Position numbers and translations under genes: made by a program. Below the pieces are notes generated by a model. It did no database searches and was not told where the DNA came from. It saw only the letters and a program-made list of their open reading frames with translations. DNA of 21,543 bases from a virus. Where the stretch lies: IMG/VR virus record IMGVR_UViG_3300028925_008157, positions 1 through 21,543 of that record; one strand, 5' to 3'. Each line of letters begins with the position of its first letter. Within the stretch, counting starts at the first letter, position 1. Of the stretch, positions 15,753 through 21,543 are shown piece after piece.

Positions 15753-15804
15753 TTTATTTAGCCGGGTGGGAACCCACCTTTATTTAGCCGGGTGGGAACT
15801 CACC
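15753..15804. promoter_or_regulatory. Tandem 26-bp direct repeat with palindromic operator-like sites 2 and 3
   Basis: Two adjacent 26-base units start TTTATTTAGCCGGGTGGGAA and differ at only a few bases at the end. Each contains the 14-base palindrome seen at 15675: GGTGGGAACCCACC (15765-15778, perfect arms) and GGTGGGAACTCACC (15791-15804, one arm mismatch). Site 3 ends nine bases before the ATG of the RHH gene, so it could block transcription or ribosome access. Site 2 is followed by TTTATTT and could also act as a weak terminator hairpin. No convincing -35/-10 promoter pair was found here. Confidence 0.65.
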
Positions 15805-15813
15805 CAATCAAAA

Positions 15814-15999
15814 ATGAACGAACACAAGGAATACACCATACTGGTGAAACTAAATGCCAAGCACCGAAATCGCGCAAAAACACAAGCGCGGGTTCTCGGA
15901 ATTCGCTTGAGCGAACTCTACCGGCAAGCCCTGACCAGTGGGCTGAACGAAATCCAAGACGAAGACGCATTAGAGCGCATTAAAAACATTCCAGCATGA
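15814..15999 (+). CDS. Ribbon-helix-helix DNA-binding regulator (61 aa)
   Basis: The protein has the pattern of Arc/CopG-type regulators: a short strand with alternating residues (YTILVKL, residues 6-12), helix 1 (AKHRNRAKTQARVLG), a Gly-containing turn, and helix 2 (RLSELYRQALTSGLNEI). Such proteins bind DNA as dimers by inserting the paired strands in the major groove. The start ATG 15814 was chosen over one at 15649 because the added 55 residues do not look like protein and run through the palindrome array. No clear Shine-Dalgarno precedes the start. The three palindromes upstream are natural candidates for its own binding sites, suggesting autoregulation and possibly control of the integrase/early-gene boundary. 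No CI-like repressor is visible in this window. Confidence 0.75.
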   Translation: MNEHKEYTILVKLNAKHRNRAKTQARVLGIRLSELYRQALTSGLNEIQDEDALERIKNIPA

Positions 16000-16024
16000 A
16001 CAACACACCCCTCCAACTAATTTT

Positions 16025-16393
16025 ATGGGGGCAAAAAAGAAGCAACCGAAACGCTCGGTTCTGGAAATTCGTTTCGCGTATTTTTGGGGGGTTCTGGACG
16101 GGCCAAAACTCGTTGAAGAACTCGCCTTTCATCCAAAACGAAAATGGAGGTTCGATTTCGCACATCCAGCAACCAAAACCGCAATCGAGATCGAGGGCGG
16201 CGTCTGGAGCGGAGGGCGGCACACGAAACCGGCAGGGTTTACGAAGGATTGTGAGAAATACAATGCCGCCGCTGCCGCCGGTTGGACTGTCTTTAGGCTC
16301 ACCGGCTACCACATTAACGCAATACACATTACGCCGATAAAGGAGTTCATATTATGCCAGAAGAACACGCGAAGCATTCCCCGTCTCAACTGA
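16025..16393 (+). CDS. Phage PD-(D/E)XK endonuclease (122 aa)
   Basis: The core reads RKWRFDFAHP (D44), then TAIEIEGGVW (E55 and E57), SGGRHTKPAGF, DCEKYNAAAAAGWTVFRLTG. This is the signature of a small nuclease family widespread in tailed phages, in which a catalytic Asp is followed by an E-x-E/K pair and a GRH motif. It likely cuts DNA with divalent metal ions during recombination or replication. The ATG 16025 gives a basic N-terminus (GAKKKQPKRS); the frame has no better start. The gene follows the RHH gene by 25 bases, and its 3' end overlaps the next gene by 40 bases, where an AGGAG ribosome site lies inside its coding sequence. Resolvase-type function is an inference. Confidence 0.8.
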   Translation: MGAKKKQPKRSVLEIRFAYFWGVLDGPKLVEELAFHPKRKWRFDFAHPATKTAIEIEGGVWSGGRHTKPAGFTKDCEKYNAAAAAGWTVFRLTGYHINAIHITPIKEFILCQKNTRSIPRLN

Positions 16394-16524
16394 AGAACAA
16401 GAAAGTCTGCCCGCAGTGGACGAACGATTCCAGCGGAGACACAAGGGCCGCTGACGAGGGAACAATGCTCCACGATGTCATGGAAAAATGGGCGACGGCA
16501 ATTAAGGAGGGCGATTTCAAGTGA
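16354..16524 (+). CDS. N-terminal piece of a split RecB/Cas4-like nuclease (56 aa)
   Basis: This frame starts at ATG 16354 after a good AGGAG (16341-16345) and ends at TGA 16522-16524. It contains the start of phage DUF2800/RecB-like nucleases: HAKHSPSQLKNKKVCP, with the first cluster-type cysteine C19, and TRAADEGTMLHDVMEKW, matching the conserved A.EGT..H region. The rest of the nuclease lies in the -1 frame and begins at GTG 16521, overlapping this stop by four bases (GTGA). The piece lacks catalytic residues and would be useless alone. It either works as a separate subunit with the downstream product or is joined to it by -1 frameshifting; a sequencing error or a recent indel is the alternative. 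Confidence 0.75.
   Translation: MPEEHAKHSPSQLKNKKVCPQWTNDSSGDTRAADEGTMLHDVMEKWATAIKEGDFK
16504..16511 (+). promoter_or_regulatory. Internal Shine-Dalgarno for the C-terminal nuclease ORF
   Basis: AAGGAGGG lies within the coding sequence of the 56-codon frame and ends nine bases before GTG 16521. It is among the strongest ribosome sites in the window and decides for GTG 16521 as a true start; a TAA at 16503-16505 excludes any upstream extension in that frame. A similar internal site can also stimulate -1 frameshifting. Confidence 0.7.
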
Positions 16525-17447
16525 GCTACCAACTCCCAACTCTCACAGACGAACACGCCACGCTGATCGGGTGGTGCATGAAGAGGGTCGAGCCTCGACT
16601 GCGGCAAGCTGACCAAACCCACATCGAGTGTCGGCTGGAGATTCCAGACATAACGTGGGGAACCAGTGACGTTGTGCTGCTAACGGGCGACCACATCACG
16701 CTCATTGATTACAAGTTTGGCAAGTGGATTGTTGATGAGCCGAAGAACAATCTGCAAGCCAAAGCATACACGCTGGGCGCATTTCACAAATTTCCAGAAG
16801 CCAAAACTGCCGAGTTCATTTTCCTCACGCCCCGGCACGAACTGGAACAGTCCTCGGTGTTTAAGCGCGGCGAGGCGATGGGTTGGACGGACGAGTTCAA
16901 AACCATTGTTGCGCGAGCAGATGACCCCTCCAGTCCGTACCGGCCCGACTCGGAAAATTGCCTTTTTTGCGGGACGAAAGCCCGCTGCCCTGAATTACAA
17001 AAACGCGCTATGGACATTGCAGAAGACTACGACGGGCTACTCCTACCAGAGTCAGCAAAGATGACGGCCCTCACCAACCCAGCCCAACTCCAGCGGGCCT
17101 TGGATGTGGCGTCTATCATGGAACGATGGGCGAAGAACGTCCGCAACACCGCGCTCGAACTGCGCCTCGAAGGCGTGGAGATACCGGGGTATGAACTCAA
17201 GCAAACCGCCGGGAACAGAAAAATAAAAGACGTTGCCCGCGCATGGGACGCCCTCAAGGAAATCGTTCCACAAGAGGAATTTCTGGAGGCGTGTTCCATC
17301 ACCCTCGGAACGCTGGAGAAGAAGCTCAAGGAGCAAGCCCCTCGCGGGCAGAAACAAGAATTTGCCAAATCCACGCTCGATGTTCTGGATACTCTAGGAT
17401 TGGTCGAGCGTGGGAGGGACAAAACATACCTAACGAAACAACGATGA
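16521..17447 (+). CDS. RecB/Cas4-like PD-(D/E)XK nuclease, C-terminal part (308 aa, DUF2800-like)
   Basis: The core holds the catalytic set of RecB-type nucleases: THIECRLE, WGTSDVVLL (D50), ITLIDYKFGKW (D63, K65), and NNLQAKAYTLG (Q79). Later comes a C-x2-C-x5-C group in NCLFCGTKARC (C147, C150, C156), as in Cas4/AddB-type iron-sulphur nucleases, whose fourth cysteine is N-terminal; here that cysteine is in the separate upstream frame. The remaining 140 residues are helical (DVASIMERWAKNVRNTAL), typical of DUF2800. The start is GTG 16521 with an internal AAGGAGG. The stop overlaps the ATG of the next gene (ATGA). In this neighbourhood of candidate SSB and polymerase, a recombination or end-processing role is likely. 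Confidence 0.85.
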   Translation: MSYQLPTLTDEHATLIGWCMKRVEPRLRQADQTHIECRLEIPDITWGTSDVVLLTGDHITLIDYKFGKWIVDEPKNNLQAKAYTLGAFHKFPEAKTAEFIFLTPRHELEQSSVFKRGEAMGWTDEFKTIVARADDPSSPYRPDSENCLFCGTKARCPELQKRAMDIAEDYDGLLLPESAKMTALTNPAQLQRALDVASIMERWAKNVRNTALELRLEGVEIPGYELKQTAGNRKIKDVARAWDALKEIVPQEEFLEACSITLGTLEKKLKEQAPRGQKQEFAKSTLDVLDTLGLVERGRDKTYLTKQR

Positions 17448-18151
17448 CTGAAAAAAAGAAAAAAGGCAGCGGCAACGCTGGAAGCACCACGGCACTAGCT
17501 ATCCCGCAACCGGCGGCTGGCTCTGTCAGTGGAGAAATCGAAACAAGCGACTTGGTTGTGCCGTCTCTCAAGATGGCCGCTAAAACTGGCGAACTGGGCG
17601 AGCTATTCATGCCCGGTTCACTGGTGCTGAATGCCGAGTATGCGCTGTACGGGGCGCGAGCCGACGAGGCCGAGAAGAAGAAGGAAGACCCAGTGTGGAT
17701 CACGGTTCTCCACGCCAAGAAATCCTACTACGAACACACCGAGTATGGGTCTGGCGAGATGCCCAAAACTGCCGACACACTCGACGAAGTGCTGGCTCAA
17801 GGCGGCTCACTCGAATGGGTGGACGGCGCGAAGCCAACATGGAACCCGCAAGTCTGCTGCACGGTGCTGATTCGAGGGGACGACGAAGCCTACTTCCCGT
17901 GGGACTTCGGCAAACACCGCTACGCTATGGCTCGCTGGATTCTCGCCAGTTTCAGCGCATACAACAATGCCGCCAAACCCATCCTAACTGCTGCGGCACT
18001 AAACCTCCGCGCTGGGCTGGAATACGGGAGTTGGGGGCTAACCTCGGCCCTCAAGAAAAAGGGGCAGAATAGTTGGTACATTCCAGTGCTGACTACCGGG
18101 GAAAAGAACGACGAAAAATTCGCCTCATGGGCGCGTGAACTTACCCATTAA
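17444..18151 (+). CDS. Possible ssDNA-binding / replication accessory protein (235 aa)
   Basis: The start ATG 17444 overlaps the previous stop; an extension upstream in the same frame would run through the nuclease gene and reads as shadow sequence. The N-terminus is a Lys/Gly/Ser-rich flexible stretch (TEKKKKGSGNAGST), followed by VVPSLKMAAKTGEL and a middle part with many aromatic residues (WITVLHAKKSYYEHTEYG), and ends with ALKKKGQNSWYIPVLTTGEKN. I associate this layout with phage proteins found between RecB-like nucleases and polymerase genes and considered ssDNA-binding. No classic OB-fold signature is readable by eye. Co-translation with the nuclease and the polymerase supports a replication or recombination role. 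Confidence 0.55.
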   Translation: MTEKKKKGSGNAGSTTALAIPQPAAGSVSGEIETSDLVVPSLKMAAKTGELGELFMPGSLVLNAEYALYGARADEAEKKKEDPVWITVLHAKKSYYEHTEYGSGEMPKTADTLDEVLAQGGSLEWVDGAKPTWNPQVCCTVLIRGDDEAYFPWDFGKHRYAMARWILASFSAYNNAAKPILTAAALNLRAGLEYGSWGLTSALKKKGQNSWYIPVLTTGEKNDEKFASWARELTH

Positions 18152-18152
18152 C

Positions 18153-18159
18153 GGAGGGG
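18153..18159 (+). promoter_or_regulatory. Shine-Dalgarno for the DNA polymerase gene
   Basis: GGAGGGG immediately after the preceding stop lies nine bases before ATG 18169. It is too close to a TTG at 18160, which would only add three residues, so ATG 18169 is taken as the start. Confidence 0.6.
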
Positions 18160-18168
18160 TTGTGGGTA

Positions 18169-19950
18169 ATGGGGTGGCGGCGGGGCTTCATGGTTTCCTC
18201 GTCGTCACCTCAACTCGCGAGAGATATGATCGCAATTGATTTCGAGACATACTACGACGCCGACTGCACCGTGAAGGGACTCGGCCCCGATGCCTATTGT
18301 CGGCATCCTAAATTCGACCCCTACATGGTGTCTCTCCACGGTGAGGGCATTGACTATGTTGGGCCGACTCAAGCTGCGCCTTGGTGCAGTATTCCAGCCG
18401 ACGCCTCGTTCGTGGCTCACAATGCGGCGTTCGATTCCACGGTGTTCGAGGCGGCACAGCGCATGGGCTACATTCCCGGCGACCTAACTCCAACGTGGGA
18501 CTGCACCGCCAATCTCGGCGTGTATATACAATGTCCGCGCAATCTGAAGGGGTTCGCCGAGCAAATGCTGGGGGTGAAGCCCGACAAGGCGGTTCGGGAC
18601 AAGATGAAAGGCAAGCTGCCCTCCGACCTCGACGACGCCGAACTCAAAGCCCTCATCGAATATGCCCGCTACGATGCCGTTTATTGTCACGAACTCTGGA
18701 ACACCTACGAGAAATATTGGCCATATAAGGAACGAGTTTTAGCTCGCCACACCATGACCAGCGGCCAGCGCGGGATTCACATTGACAAGCCAAAACTGGA
18801 TGCCGGGGTTGAAGTTCTTTATGAGATCAAGGAAGCGGCGGGGAAGCTAGTCCCGTGGAGCGCGGACGAGGAACCAATCAACTCCCTCAAACAACTCAAA
18901 ATTTATTGCACCAAGCAGGGCATACCCGCCCCAGCTAACACCAACCAAAACGAACCAGAATGCGCCGAGTGGGAGGCCGAGTACGGTGACAAATATCCAG
19001 TCGTGGCTGCGCTGCGCGATTGGCGCAAATCCAACCGGCTACTCCGCTTATTCCAGACCGTTAATACTCGACTGCGCGATGATGACTCGATGCCGTTTGG
19101 CCTCAAATACTTTGGCGCAACTCTCACGGGCCGATGGTCAGGAGACACGGGCCTCAATATGCAGAATCTTCCACGGGGCGAAAACTTCGGCATTGATACT
19201 CGAAGCCTTTTCATTCCACGGGCCGGTAAGAAGTTCATAATTTGTGATCTGGCCCAAATCGAACCCCGCGTCATGGCGTGGCTCACTAACAACACTGAAA
19301 TGATGGACTATGTTCGCAAGGGCGAGGACATATACACGGCCCATGCGCTTTCCACGATGGGCCTTGACAAGGTGGACAAACAAGCCCGGCAACTCGCCAA
19401 AATCCGCGTTCTCGGACTGGGCTATGGGTGTGGGGCGGCTCGATTCAAACAAATCGCCGACAATTGGGGCGTGAGCCTCTCCAGTGACGAAGCCGAACAC
19501 ACGGTTAAGGATTATCGGCGCACGAATCCAGAAATCCTCAAGTTTTGGAGGCAACGGGAACGAGAATTTAAGAACGACGTAAACGAAAACCACTACTACA
19601 AGCTGCCAAGTGGTCGCCACATTAGCTATTTCAATGTGCGATATAAAAGTGACCAGTGGTTTGCCTCCATCACGCGGGGCGCAACTCCACGGCACTGGTA
19701 TGGTGGGAAGCTCGTCGAGAATGTTGTTCAAGCCACGGCCCGCGACATTTTCGCCGAGCATTACTACACAATTATCCGCGCCGGGTTCGAGGTTTTATGG
19801 ACAGTCCACGATGAAATTATTGTGGAGGTGGATGAGGACGATAAACAGGCCCGCGCCGAAATTCAGAATCTAATGAGCCGCACTCCAGATTGGATCAAGG
19901 GGTGTCCTGTCGCAGCCGAAGCGCACGAAGCGAAAGCATATACGAAATGA
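18169..19950 (+). CDS. polA: Family A DNA polymerase with 3'-5' exonuclease domain (593 aa)
   Basis: The N-terminal proofreading domain shows all three exonuclease motifs: IAIDFETYY (D24, E26), VAHNAAFDSTVFE and YARYDAVYCHELW. The polymerase domain shows motif A FIICDLAQIEPRVMAWL (D360, E365), motif B RQLAKIRVLGLGYG and motif C WTVHDEIIVEV (H547, D548, E549). There is no 5'-3' exonuclease domain, as in T7-type phage replicative polymerases; with 593 residues it is somewhat short. It synthesises phage DNA in the cytoplasm. The position equivalent to Phe762 of E. coli Pol I is Leu (L415), a variant reported often in viruses with a temperate lifestyle. Residue numbers use ATG 18169. The stop overlaps the next ATG. 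Confidence 0.96.
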   Translation: MGWRRGFMVSSSSPQLARDMIAIDFETYYDADCTVKGLGPDAYCRHPKFDPYMVSLHGEGIDYVGPTQAAPWCSIPADASFVAHNAAFDSTVFEAAQRMGYIPGDLTPTWDCTANLGVYIQCPRNLKGFAEQMLGVKPDKAVRDKMKGKLPSDLDDAELKALIEYARYDAVYCHELWNTYEKYWPYKERVLARHTMTSGQRGIHIDKPKLDAGVEVLYEIKEAAGKLVPWSADEEPINSLKQLKIYCTKQGIPAPANTNQNEPECAEWEAEYGDKYPVVAALRDWRKSNRLLRLFQTVNTRLRDDDSMPFGLKYFGATLTGRWSGDTGLNMQNLPRGENFGIDTRSLFIPRAGKKFIICDLAQIEPRVMAWLTNNTEMMDYVRKGEDIYTAHALSTMGLDKVDKQARQLAKIRVLGLGYGCGAARFKQIADNWGVSLSSDEAEHTVKDYRRTNPEILKFWRQREREFKNDVNENHYYKLPSGRHISYFNVRYKSDQWFASITRGATPRHWYGGKLVENVVQATARDIFAEHYYTIIRAGFEVLWTVHDEIIVEVDEDDKQARAEIQNLMSRTPDWIKGCPVAAEAHEAKAYTK

Positions 19951-20222
19951 AAACAGAACTACTAGACGAAACGTGGTTTAACGGCCCCAACTATAGTCCA
20001 GTGCTGGACAAGAGCAGACTCACCGGCCAACTAGCCCGAATCTTCAACTGCATGAAGGATAGGCGATGGAGAACGTTGGGTGAAATCGAAGACGTAACCG
20101 GCGACCCCCAAGCATCTATCTCGGCGCAACTCCGACACCTACGAAAGAAACGGTTTGGCGAGTACGAGGTACGAAAGCAAAATCTAGGCTACGGCCTCTA
20201 CCAATATAAGGTGATGGCATGA
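19947..20222 (+). CDS. Winged-helix phage protein (91 aa)
   Basis: ATG 19947 overlaps the polymerase stop; upstream extension to ATG 19890 would lie in the polymerase gene. The protein has the pattern LTGQLARIFNCMKDRRWRTLGEIEDVTGDPQASISAQLRHLRKKRFG, a helix, then a turn, a recognition helix (ASISAQLRHLRK) and a wing-like end (YEVRKQNLGYGLYQYKV). I know this as a common small phage family near replication genes. It probably binds DNA, but as regulator, replication-initiation or helicase-loading factor is unknown. Its stop overlaps the next ATG, so it is likely part of the same transcript. Confidence 0.75.
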   Translation: MKTELLDETWFNGPNYSPVLDKSRLTGQLARIFNCMKDRRWRTLGEIEDVTGDPQASISAQLRHLRKKRFGEYEVRKQNLGYGLYQYKVMA

Positions 20223-20371
20223 ACTACGACTGCATCGACGATGAGCGAGAGGAAACCTGTCAATCCTGCGGGGGTCGCGGCTACATGACCGTGGACTCTG
20301 GCGGCGCAGGGCCAGCCTATGCGTGTCCCGACTGTTCCAGTGATGAGGAAGAGGAAGAGGATGATGAATGA
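20219..20371 (+). CDS. Small zinc-ribbon-type protein with acidic tail (50 aa)
   Basis: The ATG overlaps the stop of the winged-helix gene. Two CxxC pairs, ETCQSCGGRGY (C14, C17) and YACPDCSS (C36, C39), form a likely four-cysteine zinc site; the first pair resembles the DnaJ-type CxxCxGxG element. The tail is almost entirely Asp and Glu (SDEEEEEDDE), which can mimic DNA or bind basic partners. No further domain is present. Function is unknown; small phage zinc proteins of this sort may act on host proteins or be accessory replication factors. Confidence 0.7.
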   Translation: MNYDCIDDEREETCQSCGGRGYMTVDSGGAGPAYACPDCSSDEEEEEDDE

Positions 20372-20576
20372 GTATATTGGAGGCGGCGAGTATGTCTGGC
20401 AAATTTATTGCGGGGTGCGCGGCCCCTACACCAAATACCAAGAGGAATATCGCGTCCTCGGCAACCCGATCAGAACAGAAACAGCCGCTCACCTGTTTTC
20501 CGAAGTTCGAGACAGAAGTTACGAAGCAAACGCAGGTGCAGTTAGCCGAGTGCTAATGGGCCTATGTATAGAATGA
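20364..20576 (+). CDS. Small hypothetical phage protein (70 aa)
   Basis: The frame starts at ATG 20364 (an adjacent ATG at 20361 is also possible), overlaps the end of the zinc-ribbon gene and follows the purine-rich sequence GGAAGAGG, which can serve as ribosome site. The product reads GGGEYVWQIYCGVRGPYTKYQ and continues with a mixed helical half (TAAHLFSEVRDRSYEANAG). A competing frame from 20368 to 20556 overlaps the same bases; I prefer this one because of its natural composition with aromatic and charged residues in helical spacing. No motif allows a function. Confidence 0.55.
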   Translation: MNEYIGGGEYVWQIYCGVRGPYTKYQEEYRVLGNPIRTETAAHLFSEVRDRSYEANAGAVSRVLMGLCIE

Positions 20577-20722
20577 ATAATTTAGTGGCGGCAGAACAAC
20601 AACAAAACTCGCCAGTTAGAAAGGCTGGCCATGTCCTATGGTTTTGGAGTTGGGCTGGGCAACACCCGCCACTAGCCCTCGGCCCGCGTTTGCGGTGTTC
20701 GGGGGAGATTTTATGCACCTAG
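20573..20722 (+). CDS. Doubtful small ORF (49 codons)
   Basis: ATG 20573 overlaps the stop of the preceding gene in the same ATGA style as most genes here, and the frame runs to TAG 20720-20722, overlapping the next gene by ten bases. The product (MNNLVAAEQQ...) includes the stretch VLWFWSWAGQ but no recognisable fold. The position supports coupling; the composition is ambiguous. Alternatively these bases are a leader for the gene at 20713. Confidence 0.3.
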   Translation: MNNLVAAEQQQNSPVRKAGHVLWFWSWAGQHPPLALGPRLRCSGEILCT

Positions 20723-20871
20723 ACACCAACCAATACGAAGTCTCCGACGCTTGCCCCGAATCTCTGGGGTTGGGTACGCAAAAAGATTTCGATGAAAAAT
20801 ACGAAAAATGGAAAATCAAACAAGCCAACGAACCCCCAACGTGGCAGTGGATCGCAGACGAAACACAATGA
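20713..20871 (+). CDS. Small hypothetical phage protein (52 aa)
   Basis: ATG 20713 follows GGGGGAG (20701-20707) at a normal distance, which favours it over the upstream in-frame ATG at 20638. The product is hydrophilic (MHLDTNQYEVSDACPES, then KDFDEKYEKWKIKQANEPP) and contains one cysteine and several aromatic residues. No domain is recognised. Its TGA overlaps the next ATG, so it belongs to the same transcript. Confidence 0.55.
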   Translation: MHLDTNQYEVSDACPESLGLGTQKDFDEKYEKWKIKQANEPPTWQWIADETQ

Positions 20872-21077
20872 ACCCTGAAAAACACGAACGCGAAGTGCTT
20901 GAGGAACGAGTGCGCGACCTCGAACGCCAACTGGCGCAAGAACAAGCCTCTCACCTAAACGAAAAAGAAATCTGGAAGCACGAACTCATGCGGGCAAACT
21001 TAAAAGCCCGGCTGCGCTTCCAAGATGAGGTTGCCGCTCGTCGCGCCGCTCGGCGGGCAGCACAATTCGAGGATTAA
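20868..21077 (+). CDS. Small coiled-coil protein (69 aa)
   Basis: ATG 20868 overlaps the previous stop. Almost the whole chain is a charged helix: EREVLEERVRDLERQLAQEQ, then NEKEIWKHELMRANLKARLRFQDE, and an Arg/Ala-rich end (ARRAARRAAQFED). Heptad-like spacing of Val, Leu and Ile suggests a coiled coil, possibly an oligomer, with a basic C-terminal part able to touch nucleic acid. It lies immediately before the candidate primase/helicase-associated gene, with the stop codon abutting the next ATG. A function cannot be named. Confidence 0.6.
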   Translation: MNPEKHEREVLEERVRDLERQLAQEQASHLNEKEIWKHELMRANLKARLRFQDEVAARRAARRAAQFED

Positions 21078-21543
21078 ATGCCAACAACTCTCCCTCCACG
21101 AATCAAAGACTGTCCCTCCAGCGGCGCGGGTGTTCATAAATGGATATTTCATGCGGCGTGTACGCTGGACAAGGCTGGGTTTCCAGATGCCGACATTGAA
21201 GAGTGGGTGGCGAAAAACGCGACTCGAAGCCTCCAGCCGGGCGAAGTTCGGAATGCACTCAAGTCGATCCGAAATTCCAGCGGTGAAGCTCGCCCTAGTT
21301 GGCCTTTCCCCAACCCCATCGACACGAAACGAATCGCCAGCCTCGGCGGCGGCATGGGTGCGCTCAAAAACTCGTCGGCGGTTCGATGTACGACTGCTGG
21401 GGAAGCCCTAGCGATCTTGTTCGAGAACGACCCGCTGCTTTGTTGCGGGTTAAGCTCCAGCGAATTCGCAACCATGCCGCTCTCCAGATGGAGCAAAGCC
21501 CTGCTCTCACAATTCCAGTTCATAGTCCCATCCCCAATGTCCG
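21078..21543 (+). CDS. N-terminal part of a probable primase/helicase-associated protein (3' truncated)
   Basis: The gene starts at ATG 21078 directly after the previous stop and runs off the window after 155 codons without a stop. Early residues contain a helical element (GVHKWIFHAACTLDKAGFPDADIEEWV, then PGEVRNALKSI) resembling the PriCT-type helical segment beside phage primases. Further on come LFENDPLLCCGLSSSEFAT and FQFIVPSPMS, a pattern I recall from large proteins in Verrucomicrobiota and related mobile elements that continue into a primase- or helicase-like part. That recall is not checked. Its location at the end of the replication block fits a role in replication initiation. Confidence 0.5.
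   Translation, partial: MPTTLPPRIKDCPSSGAGVHKWIFHAACTLDKAGFPDADIEEWVAKNATRSLQPGEVRNALKSIRNSSGEARPSWPFPNPIDTKRIASLGGGMGALKNSSAVRCTTAGEALAILFENDPLLCCGLSSSEFATMPLSRWSKALLSQFQFIVPSPMS

Noticed and set aside
15649-15813. Extended N-terminus for the ribbon-helix-helix protein
   Set aside because: The extra 55 residues run through the palindrome array and do not resemble a protein domain; ATG 15814 gives the normal size of the family.
15996-16340. Overlapping 114-codon frame starting with MNNTPLQL
   Set aside because: It is out of frame with the clear PD-(D/E)XK nuclease motifs at 16025-16393 and has no recognisable fold.
17243-17443. Upstream extension of the candidate ssDNA-binding protein
   Set aside because: The extension lies entirely in the coding sequence of the RecB-like nuclease and reads as shadow sequence; ATG 17444 has the typical ATGA overlap.

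Overview
This window looks like one long block of a temperate, short-tailed (podovirus-type) phage genome. All supported genes lie on the + strand and are tightly packed: most neighbours overlap by a stop-start ATGA or GTGA. The host is probably a Gram-negative bacterium, because the lysis cassette contains an outer-membrane lipoprotein nested in another reading frame of an inner-membrane gene (a two-component spanin arrangement) and because strong AAGGAG-type ribosome binding sites occur. The last, incomplete gene resembles from memory proteins of Verrucomicrobiota mobile elements, so that phylum is a tentative host guess only.

Positions 1-1175 hold the tail end of an unidentified gene followed by a lysis-type cassette: two small membrane proteins, a secreted protein of unknown function, and a nested i-spanin/o-spanin pair. 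No endolysin is visible. Positions 1175-6737 encode tail parts: a large nozzle or hub-like protein with an apparent carbohydrate-binding insertion, then two fibre-like proteins, the second with a collagen-like Gly-X-Y stretch. Positions 6734-13852 encode probable internal (DNA-ejection) virion proteins, ending in a 1311-residue polyvalent protein. Inserted among them are a cupin-fold protein and a helical protein with an Asp-rich motif.

Positions 13858-14449 form the junction between late and early genes. It holds a PD-(D/E)XK nuclease gene, a 45-base copy of the 3' part of a tRNA-Pro(GGG) gene without its 5' half (the likely attP core), and a nested inverted repeat in front of a complete tyrosine integrase gene (14450-15634). 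Because attP sits between tail genes and integrase, the sequence represents the unintegrated (virion or circular) form, not a linear prophage.

Positions 15635-21543 are the early and replication region. Three near-identical 14-base palindromes precede a small ribbon-helix-helix gene and probably act as its operators. Then come a phage PD-(D/E)XK endonuclease, a RecB/Cas4-like nuclease split over two overlapping frames, a possible ssDNA-binding protein, a family A DNA polymerase with a proofreading domain, a winged-helix protein, several very small proteins (one a zinc ribbon), and the start of a probable primase/helicase-associated gene that runs off the window. Together the genes give integration (integrase plus attP), replication and recombination (polymerase, nucleases, candidate SSB), regulation (RHH and winged-helix proteins), adsorption and DNA ejection, and lysis. 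The most interesting points are the split four-cysteine nuclease, the triple-palindrome/RHH switch candidate, the attP with its adjacent nested inverted repeat, and the unidentified secreted protein in the lysis cassette.
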